Notes under the pieces: generated by a model | The model's input: the letters and a program-made list of their open reading frames with translations, nothing else | Told to the model about the DNA's origin: nothing | The model's database searches: none | Shown here: piece after piece, positions 1 through 5,168 of the stretch | Layout of the letters: the number at the start of each line of letters is the position of its first letter | Position numbering within the stretch: the stretch's first letter is position 1 | Source: JBGPBY01 sp041481485 | Lineage (GTDB): Bacteria; Acidobacteriota; Terriglobia; 20CM-2-55-15 | NCBI GenBank assembly: GCA_041481485.1 | Contig: JBGPBY010000368.1 | Span: 1-7,456 of the forward strand | DNA length: 7,456 nucleotides | Direction: 5' to 3' | Program-made: the position numbers and the translations under genes

Positions 1-82
1 ATCGCATTCATTCACACCTTGATAGCGTGCCCCTACAGCAGGGAATAGATGAGTTTGGCAATTTCGGCGAGCAGCAGATTCG

Positions 83-784
83 TTATTTCAACGACGCGGG
101 ATCCGACCCATTCTGCGGGGACGCTTTCTGCAAAAGGCCGACCAGTCGCTGGCCGCCTCCGCCCTTGCCGCCTCTGACGATCTCTCGTGCCGTGATCTTG
201 TGCCCATAGAGCTTTTCGTTTGCGCCACTGTCCTCGCGCAGCGTTGAGCCTTCGAGAGACACTCCGGCAAATAAGCCGCGGGAGCGGGAATACGTGAGGA
301 TTTCCGCTCGCATCGCAGCATCCGTGGCCGCAATTGCCGCACGCCCTTTGGGTCCCGCCGCGACCGCCGCATCGGCACCCAACTTCACTTTGCTCTTGAG
401 CAATGAATCCGCGCCTTTGGGGTTCATGATCAACAAGAGGAAATCGGTTGCCTGGCTTCCGAGCTGAAAGCCGATGCTGGCTCCCTCCAGGCGATACATT
501 GCAGGCGCGCCCCACGATCCAGTGAACTTCTCTCCTGTCCTGCAGACGAGGGCTCCCTTGCCATAACTGCCGCCCACGCCCAGAGCGAACTTCTTGACCG
601 ACGGCATGATCGCCACACATTCCGCCTTATTCAGTAGTTCTTTGGGAAGCCCATCCGGAATTTTCAGGATCTCTTCCAGGACTACCGCGCTGCTCTCGAG
701 ACGTTCCCGTTCGTCGTCACCATCCGCAGCGAACAGCACTGACCCCGCCAGGACCAAAGTTAAAAAGCCAACAAGCTTGCGCAT
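83..784 (-). CDS. Secreted SYLF-domain (Ysc84-type) putative lipid-binding protein
   Basis: This encodes a 233-residue protein of the SYLF/Ysc84 family, known in eukaryotes as a phosphoinositide-binding module; the bacterial role is poorly defined and is probably periplasmic or envelope-associated. Residues 1-20 form a signal peptide: basic start MRK, hydrophobic core, and likely cleavage near LFA-AD. There is no lipobox cysteine. The SYLF domain covers about residues 30-203, with the family hallmarks VAIMPSVKKFALGVGG (57-72), YGKGALV, a GFQLGSQATDFLLLIMN stretch (105-121), KLGADAAVAAGPKGR (134-148), and the C-terminal EILTYSRSRGLFAGVSLEG (161-179). The tail after about residue 205 is Gly-rich, then ends in a short polar stretch. 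The start at 784 is preferred over an in-frame ATG at 808 because AAGGGGA lies about 9 nt upstream of it, while the 808 ATG has no ribosome binding site and overlaps a candidate -10 element. It lies 106 nt downstream of the gene at 891-2315 on the same strand. The family call is firm; the ligand is unknown. Confidence 0.93.
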   Translation of the reverse strand: MRKLVGFLTLVLAGSVLFAADGDDERERLESSAVVLEEILKIPDGLPKELLNKAECVAIMPSVKKFALGVGGSYGKGALVCRTGEKFTGSWGAPAMYRLEGASIGFQLGSQATDFLLLIMNPKGADSLLKSKVKLGADAAVAAGPKGRAAIAATDAAMRAEILTYSRSRGLFAGVSLEGSTLREDSGANEKLYGHKITAREIVRGGKGGGGQRLVGLLQKASPQNGSDPASLK

Positions 785-806
785 CGGAGAGTCCCCTTTC
801 TGTTCC

Positions 807-835
807 ATTGTTCCCGGAGGTCATCTGGTTTTCAA
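807..835 (-). promoter_or_regulatory. Candidate sigma70-like promoter of the SYLF gene
   Basis: On the minus strand, TTGAAA (plus-strand 830-835, 5/6 to TTGACA) is separated by exactly 17 nt from AACAAT (807-812, 4/6 to TATAAT). Transcription would start close to the Shine-Dalgarno and give a leader of roughly 15-20 nt before the ATG at 784. The element would let the SYLF gene be transcribed separately from the upstream gene. Matches of this quality occur by chance, so this is a candidate only. Confidence 0.33.
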
Positions 836-890
836 CCTGCACCACCACAGTCCGAAACACGGGCATTCTATACCTACAGTCCTGTTGATT

Positions 891-2315
891 CTATTGCGCG
901 AAGAAGTTGGCGGAGCGGAATTCGATATCGAGGTTCTCGTCCGCTATGACAAGGTCGCGGCTCACATTGATGTGGCCGAACACCTGAATCTCAAGCTTAT
1001 AGCTGCCCGGTAGGAGATGGGGAATCTGAAAACTGCCATCCGGTTGCAATCGGAAAGAAATCATTTCCTGGCCGCTGAAATAGACAACTCCCTGACCGAT
1101 GCCCGTCCCTGTAGTTTGATCCACAACCCTGCCGTTCAAAGATGGCAACGGAAGCTTTGATCCAGCCGGACGAGTATCCGATTGAGGTTGCGATGCGAAT
1201 TCCATCGGCAGCACGGCGAATTCTTCCAATTTGACGTCTTCCACATCGCGGCCACCCACAACAAGCACCGCCCCGAGTGGATTAGCGCCAGCCGAATTGT
1301 TGCGTGACGTAATCACGTGCCGGCCTGGTGGAACGCCAGCGAATTCGAACGTTCCATCGGAATACGTGGTTCCCTGAATGTTCGAGATATAGAACGAGCG
1401 GGCTCCGATATTCCCATTGAATTTGCCGGCAACCCGGATACCGGTTGCGGGGGCTGGCGGTGCGGCATAGTTCAACTCGATAACAATGGATGAGGCATTC
1501 GGAACCGGTGCCGGTGACGGTGGAGGTGCCTGCGGCTGTACGGCGCCGGAATTGAGGAGACCCAGTGCCTGCTGTATCGAAACCGCAATCACAACCCTGG
1601 AAGTTGAAAATCTCCCCGCCGGAATCTGAAATGGTTTCTGCGCCAAATCGACCGGACCGGACGTCATGGACTTTATCGAATAACCCGCCGGAAAATCTTC
1701 GATGGAAACGTTGTAAGACTCGCTGCTGCTTCCGGATCCCTGGGTCGGTCCCACGTTGATGGACAGTCGATCCATGGTTGCCGTCCATCGCTGACCATTT
1801 TTGACATTGGTCAACACCAATTTAGGGTACCCGCCTGGATACGATATCGGAATCTTCGTCCCGCTAAACTTGAACGGCACATCCGCAGAAGGAAGAGAAG
1901 AAACCAAAGCAAAACCGGAGTTGGACGCCCGTCCTCCACTGGAATCATTCAGGGTGAAGTTGATGCCGGTCAAAGTATTTCCCGCAGTAACCAGGACCTT
2001 TGACGCCTTTGCCACGTCCAGAAATCCGGGATAATACGTCTGCGCATCGATCCGCCCCGCTGCGATGAGATACCGTCCCAGAGGAACGTTATCGAGACGG
2101 TAACGGCCGTTCTCATCGGTTTCCGCGAGCGTCGCCATGGATGCGATTCCGGCGACATCCTGCGGCGAATCCGGAGGGACCATCGCCACGACACGCACAT
2201 TAGCGGCGGGAGTGCCGTCGGCGGACTTTACAATACCAGTGACCGTTCCACCCTGATTTGGCAGAGGAGGAACCCCTTGCATCAAGAGAGTCAGCCACAA
2301 CAAGAGCGTATTCAT
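891..2315 (-). CDS. Secreted multi-domain protein with carboxypeptidase-regulatory-like domains
   Basis: This encodes a 474-residue protein with a short N-terminal signal sequence (hydrophobic LLLWLTLLMQG, residues 4-14), so it is probably exported. Residues 24-122 form a carboxypeptidase-regulatory-like (CarboxypepD_reg) beta-sandwich: it opens GTVTGIVKSADGTPAANVRV and has the typical TDENGRYRLDNVPLGRYLI strand-turn (66-84). Residues 128-250 are a beta-rich region I cannot assign. A Pro/Ala linker (about 259-273) leads to a second, divergent module (274-362) with YSDGTFEFAGVPPGRHVI (318-335). A third module (391-467) has LNGRVVDQTTGTGIGQGVVY and PDGSFQIPHLLPGSYKLEI. Such modules are non-catalytic and usually serve in binding or as structural spacers. 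There is no zinc-peptidase motif, TonB plug or outer-membrane barrel, unlike the common acidobacterial TonB-dependent oligosaccharide transporters that begin with this domain. The start at 2315 has GGAG 7 nt upstream. It is divergent from the two-component genes. Substrate and partners are unknown. Confidence 0.85.
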   Translation of the reverse strand: MNTLLLWLTLLMQGVPPLPNQGGTVTGIVKSADGTPAANVRVVAMVPPDSPQDVAGIASMATLAETDENGRYRLDNVPLGRYLIAAGRIDAQTYYPGFLDVAKASKVLVTAGNTLTGINFTLNDSSGGRASNSGFALVSSLPSADVPFKFSGTKIPISYPGGYPKLVLTNVKNGQRWTATMDRLSINVGPTQGSGSSSESYNVSIEDFPAGYSIKSMTSGPVDLAQKPFQIPAGRFSTSRVVIAVSIQQALGLLNSGAVQPQAPPPSPAPVPNASSIVIELNYAAPPAPATGIRVAGKFNGNIGARSFYISNIQGTTYSDGTFEFAGVPPGRHVITSRNNSAGANPLGAVLVVGGRDVEDVKLEEFAVLPMEFASQPQSDTRPAGSKLPLPSLNGRVVDQTTGTGIGQGVVYFSGQEMISFRLQPDGSFQIPHLLPGSYKLEIQVFGHINVSRDLVIADENLDIEFRSANFFAQ

Positions 2316-2339
2316 CGAGCGTCTCCGGAATTTGATTAA

Positions 2340-2368
2340 AATCTAACCGGCGAAGACCTCGATTGCAA
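2340..2368 (-). promoter_or_regulatory. Candidate sigma70-like promoter for the leftward genes
   Basis: On the minus strand, TTGCAA (2363-2368) and TAGATT (plus-strand 2340-2345) are separated by 17 nt, each matching 4 of 6 consensus bases. The position, 25-53 bp upstream of the ATG at 2315, is right for a promoter of the leftward gene. An alternative -10, TTTAAT, overlaps by one base. The 4/6 matches make this tentative. Confidence 0.28.
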
Positions 2369-2403
2369 GTTTGGCAAAGGGGGAAGCGCATTCATCACAC
2401 TCC

Positions 2404-2447
2404 TGACAAACCCATGACAATTACATGGGCTGCCGATGACGTGACAG
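2404..2447 (+). promoter_or_regulatory. Candidate response-regulator operator: TGAC words in 11-bp register
   Basis: TGACAAACCCA (2404-2414) is followed directly by TGACAATTACA (2415-2425), then a degenerate block starting TGGG (2426), then TGACGTGACAG (2437-2447). The repeats are therefore phased at 11 bp, about one helical turn. Tandem 11-bp direct repeats are the known binding architecture of OmpR/PhoB-family dimers, and a regulator of that family is encoded at 4412-5089. The block ends 39 nt before the kinase start codon. That this regulator binds here is inference. Confidence 0.4.
2411..2429. repeat. Inverted repeat in the divergent promoter region
   Basis: CCCATG (2411-2416) and CATGGG (2424-2429) are perfect 6-bp inverted arms around a 7-bp AT-rich spacer (ACAATTA). 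The spacing suits a dimeric DNA-binding protein better than a stable RNA hairpin. It overlaps the 11-bp direct repeats, so the two readings compete for the same bases. Confidence 0.4.
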
Positions 2448-2486
2448 CGATAGACTCTCGCATTCGCATGTTCGTGGAGGGTTAAG

Positions 2487-4415
2487 ATGCGGTTTGGCCG
2501 ATTGACTCGCGCTCCCAGGCGCGTGTTGATCCTTTTCCTGACGGTGACTCTGATTCCTGTCGCAGCGTTGGTCTGGCTGAGTTCTAGTCTGCTTCAACAA
2601 GATCGGGAACTCGAAGTCCAGCGTTTGCGGGACCGGCTCGACCGCGCTGCAGAACTTGTCGTGTCGAATCTGGCCCGGCGTCTGGCCGAAACCGCCGAAC
2701 GATTCGACGTGCAACGCGATCCTCCCGGCGACGCGGTGATCGTGGAATTCAGCCCCAGGGGTATCGACGCAAAGCCCCGCTTGATTTATTACCCTGAAAC
2801 GCCACTCCCCGCGAACCTTCGGCAGGAAGCGTTCGCCGAGGGCGATGAACTCGAGTATCGGCAAATGAATTTCCCCGCTGCGATCGCTGCCTTTCGCACC
2901 CTCTCTCGTTCCCGGGATTCCGGCATGCGGGCAGCGGCATTAGCCCGCCTCGCAGCGAACTATAAAAAGAACGGGCAGCGTGAAGACGCACTGTCCGTCT
3001 ACAAAGAGTTGGAGAAGCTCGGCCCTCTCTCCCTCAGCGATGGCACACCCGCCGATCTGTTTGCGCTTCAGGCGCAGTGCTCCATCCTCAAAGAGATGGG
3101 CCATCAGTCCGATCTCCTGCAGCTGGCGCAAGCATTAAACGCCGACTTTGAGAAGGGCCGGTGGATGCTCGATCGCGGCACGCATGGGTTGTATTTCGAA
3201 GAAGCGCGCCGCATGTTTCCGCCGGAAGCACAACCGCGTGCGCCATCTCCGGAGAGTATCGCATTTGCGGAAAGCGTACAGTGGCTCCGGAACGAGTGGA
3301 AGGAAACCCCGCGAGACCGATCGGTGGACGCGCGCTGGCGCAGCCTATGGGCAGGAGATCGTCCGATACTGGCGGTATGGCGGGTCTCGAACGGCAAATT
3401 CACCGCACTTGCCGCGGGCGCCCGCTATGTGGAATCGCAATGGGGAAAAGCATGGAAAGATGAGGGCGTTAACATTGCGCTGTCAGACCTTGAAGGTCAT
3501 GAAGTTTTCGGTTATCCGACGCCTCCAGGAACATTGACCGTGGTTCGAAAGGCAACGGACACGAGTTTGCCATGGACTATTCGAATCTCCAGAGCAAATC
3601 CCGGCGCCGATTCAGCCGAATTTCTTCAGCGTCGTCGTCTGCTGTGGGCCGGGCTTGGTCTGATGGCACTGCTGACTGTACTCGGCGGATATTTCACGAT
3701 GCGAGCGGCCGCGCGGGAATTCGCGGTTGCCCGGCTGCAGTCCGATTTCGTCTCGGCCGTATCTCATGAATTCCGCACACCGTTGACGGCGTTGCGTCAC
3801 ATGACGGAACTTCTTTCCAACGATGCTGTGCTTTCTGAAGGCCGCCGCCGGGATTACTACAGCGTCATGGCACGAGAAACGGAACGACTTCATCGCCTTG
3901 TTGAAGGACTTCTGGCATTCGGGCGCATGGAAGCCCGAAGGAGCGAGTACTCGTTTGAGACAATGGATCCCGTCGAACTGACACAAACCGCCATCGCCGA
4001 TTTTCACACCGCCTCCCATCGGGTAGAACTGACAACGAACGGTGTGCTGCCTCGAACCACCACAATCCGAGCCAATCGCGAGGCTATTTCACGCGCGCTT
4101 CGGAACCTCCTTGAGAACGCCGTCAAGTATTCTCCAAACTCGTCTGTCGTCGACGTGCATCTGGCGCGAGATGGAAACCGTCTTGCGATCCGCATTCACG
4201 ACGACGGTGTCGGTATTCCCGCAGAGGAACAGAAGATTATTTTCGACAAGTTCGTCAGGGGCTCTGCTTCAAAAGCTTTGAATGTTCCCGGTACAGGCAT
4301 CGGTCTGGCCATGACGCAGCACATTGTTCACGCTCACGGTGGATCGATCGTGCTCGAAAGCGCTCCGGGGCGTGGAACAACATTCACCATCCAATTGCCG
4401 GTGACCGCCTCGTGA
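2487..4415 (+). CDS. Membrane sensor histidine kinase with large TPR-like extracytoplasmic region
   Basis: This 642-residue histidine kinase should autophosphorylate and pass phosphate to the regulator encoded immediately downstream. TM1 is at about residues 12-36 and TM2 at about 385-405; the roughly 350 residues between them are predicted to lie outside the cytoplasm. That region has TPR-like helical pairs (about 115-220, for example AAIAAFRTLSRS and ALARLAANYKKNGQREDAL) and then a mixed segment (about 283-372, including NIALSDLEGHEVFG) that could be Cache/PAS-like. After TM2 comes a HisKA domain with phospho-acceptor His427 in SAVSHEFRTPLTAL. The ATPase domain has the N box (N544 in LLENAVKYSP), the G1 box D572-x-G574-x-G576, the F box (IFDKFV, 585-590), the G2 box GTGIGL (602-607) and GRGTTFTI (628-635). 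All catalytic motifs are intact. GGAGG at 2476-2480, 6 nt before the ATG, supports the start. The stop overlaps the next start. The signal sensed is unknown. Confidence 0.95.
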   Translation: MRFGRLTRAPRRVLILFLTVTLIPVAALVWLSSSLLQQDRELEVQRLRDRLDRAAELVVSNLARRLAETAERFDVQRDPPGDAVIVEFSPRGIDAKPRLIYYPETPLPANLRQEAFAEGDELEYRQMNFPAAIAAFRTLSRSRDSGMRAAALARLAANYKKNGQREDALSVYKELEKLGPLSLSDGTPADLFALQAQCSILKEMGHQSDLLQLAQALNADFEKGRWMLDRGTHGLYFEEARRMFPPEAQPRAPSPESIAFAESVQWLRNEWKETPRDRSVDARWRSLWAGDRPILAVWRVSNGKFTALAAGARYVESQWGKAWKDEGVNIALSDLEGHEVFGYPTPPGTLTVVRKATDTSLPWTIRISRANPGADSAEFLQRRRLLWAGLGLMALLTVLGGYFTMRAAAREFAVARLQSDFVSAVSHEFRTPLTALRHMTELLSNDAVLSEGRRRDYYSVMARETERLHRLVEGLLAFGRMEARRSEYSFETMDPVELTQTAIADFHTASHRVELTTNGVLPRTTTIRANREAISRALRNLLENAVKYSPNSSVVDVHLARDGNRLAIRIHDDGVGIPAEEQKIIFDKFVRGSASKALNVPGTGIGLAMTQHIVHAHGGSIVLESAPGRGTTFTIQLPVTAS

Positions 4416-5089
4416 CCGCGCGCATTCTCATCGTTGAGGATGAAATCGGAATCGCCATGGCTCTCGAGGACGATCTCCGGCAGGAAGGCTATGAGGTGGA
4501 GACTTCCGGTAATGGTGAGGACGCCGCGCGCCGGGCGCGCGAACGCGGTTTCGACCTGATACTGCTGGATGTAATGCTGCCCGGCAAAGACGGCTTTGAG
4601 GTATGCCGCGAACTCCGGCGCGCCGGTCTTCGGATGCCCATCATTCTGTTGACGGCTCGGACACAGGAAGCCGAGAAAGTTCTCGGCCTGGAAATCGGCG
4701 CCGACGATTACGTCACCAAACCCTATAGCCCGCGCGAGCTTCGCGCCCGTGTCAAGGCCGCCCTCCGCCGCTCCACTGGAGAACTCCCGGAGGTCTATCG
4801 CTTCGGAAACATCGAAGTCGACTTCTCGCGACATGAAGTTCGTCGCGACGGCATTGCGCAGAGCTTCACTCCGGTTGAGTTCAAACTTCTTGCCGCTCTT
4901 GTCCGGCATCGGGGCCGTGTGCTGACACGCCAGCAATTGCTGGACGAAGTATGGGGTCGCGAGACTTTCGTTACTGACCGCGTTGTCGACAATCAGGTCG
5001 CTAACGTGCGGAAAAAGATTGAGCCTGCTCCCGCAGAACCGCGCTATCTGTTCAGTATCCGGGGCGCCGGATATCGATTCGATGGTTGA
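4412..5089 (+). CDS. OmpR/PhoB-family response regulator (winged helix)
   Basis: This 225-residue cytoplasmic transcription factor is the likely partner of the kinase at 2487-4415. The receiver domain (about 3-118) has the acidic pocket E9-D10-E11, phospho-acceptor Asp53 in ILLDVMLPGKDGFEV, the switch residue Thr81 in ILLTART, Tyr100, and the conserved Lys103 in DDYVTKPYSPREL. A short linker leads to a Trans_Reg_C winged-helix DNA-binding domain (about 128-223) with FTPVEFKLLAALVRHRGRVL, a recognition-helix region around TDRVVDNQVANVRKKI, and the terminal wing SIRGAGYRF. The GTG start at 4412 overlaps the kinase TGA as GTGA and has no clear ribosome binding site of its own, so translational coupling to the kinase is likely. 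Kinase-before-regulator order is less usual than the reverse for this family but not rare. A plausible target is the 11-bp repeat array at 2404-2447. The regulon is unknown. Confidence 0.96.
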   Translation: MTARILIVEDEIGIAMALEDDLRQEGYEVETSGNGEDAARRARERGFDLILLDVMLPGKDGFEVCRELRRAGLRMPIILLTARTQEAEKVLGLEIGADDYVTKPYSPRELRARVKAALRRSTGELPEVYRFGNIEVDFSRHEVRRDGIAQSFTPVEFKLLAALVRHRGRVLTRQQLLDEVWGRETFVTDRVVDNQVANVRKKIEPAPAEPRYLFSIRGAGYRFDG

Positions 5090-5133
5090 ACCCGGACAAT
5101 CTCATGACATGGCGGTTATTTCACAAGGAACTT

Positions 5134-5160
5134 CCTGCCGTAACTTGCGGTCGCAGGAGG
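5134..5160 (+). promoter_or_regulatory. Possible hairpin overlapping the ribosome binding site of the propeller gene
   Basis: CCTGCCG (5134-5140) can pair with CGG (5148-5150) and CAGG (5154-5157) around a 7-nt loop, with a 3-nt bulge at 5151-5153. The 3' arm includes the first part of the Shine-Dalgarno AGGAGG (5155-5160) that serves the ATG at 5169. An overlapping odd palindrome, AGGAA-C-TTCCT (5126-5136), would compete for the 5' arm. The pairing is modest and may only tune translation, or may be chance. Confidence 0.2.
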
Positions 5161-5168
5161 ACAAGATC

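Noticed and set aside
30..45. Possible terminator hairpin (CCCT/AGGG) downstream of the SYLF gene
   Set aside because: The stem is only 4 bp with no U tract; too weak to call.
33..620. 195-residue open frame on the minus strand overlapping the SYLF gene
   Set aside because: It is an out-of-frame shadow of the SYLF gene; the translation is Arg/Cys-rich, low in family-like motifs, and lacks a ribosome binding site.
594..1013. 139-residue plus-strand open frame across the SYLF 5' end and the end of the next gene
   Set aside because: It is antisense to two well-supported genes, spans the gap between them, and shows no recognisable domain.
2371..2390. Possible sigma54 promoter (TGGCA ... GC)
   Set aside because: The GG and GC elements are one base too far apart for the -24/-12 spacing.
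2468..2485. Five-codon mini-ORF ending just before the kinase start
   Set aside because: It contains the kinase Shine-Dalgarno, has no ribosome binding site of its own, and very short frames like this arise easily by chance.
2421..2864. 147-residue minus-strand open frame opposite the kinase N-terminus
   Set aside because: It is a shadow of the kinase gene, with no start signal and no domain-like sequence.
4334..4936. 200-residue minus-strand open frame opposite the kinase/regulator junction
   Set aside because: It is antisense to the highly conserved ATPase G2 box and receiver domain; the open frame is explained by codon bias of the sense genes.
4983..5168. N-terminal extension of the propeller protein into the regulator gene
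   Set aside because: The extra 62 residues have no signal peptide and overlap the regulator's winged helix; the ATG at 5169 has a good GGAGG and is followed by a clear signal peptide.
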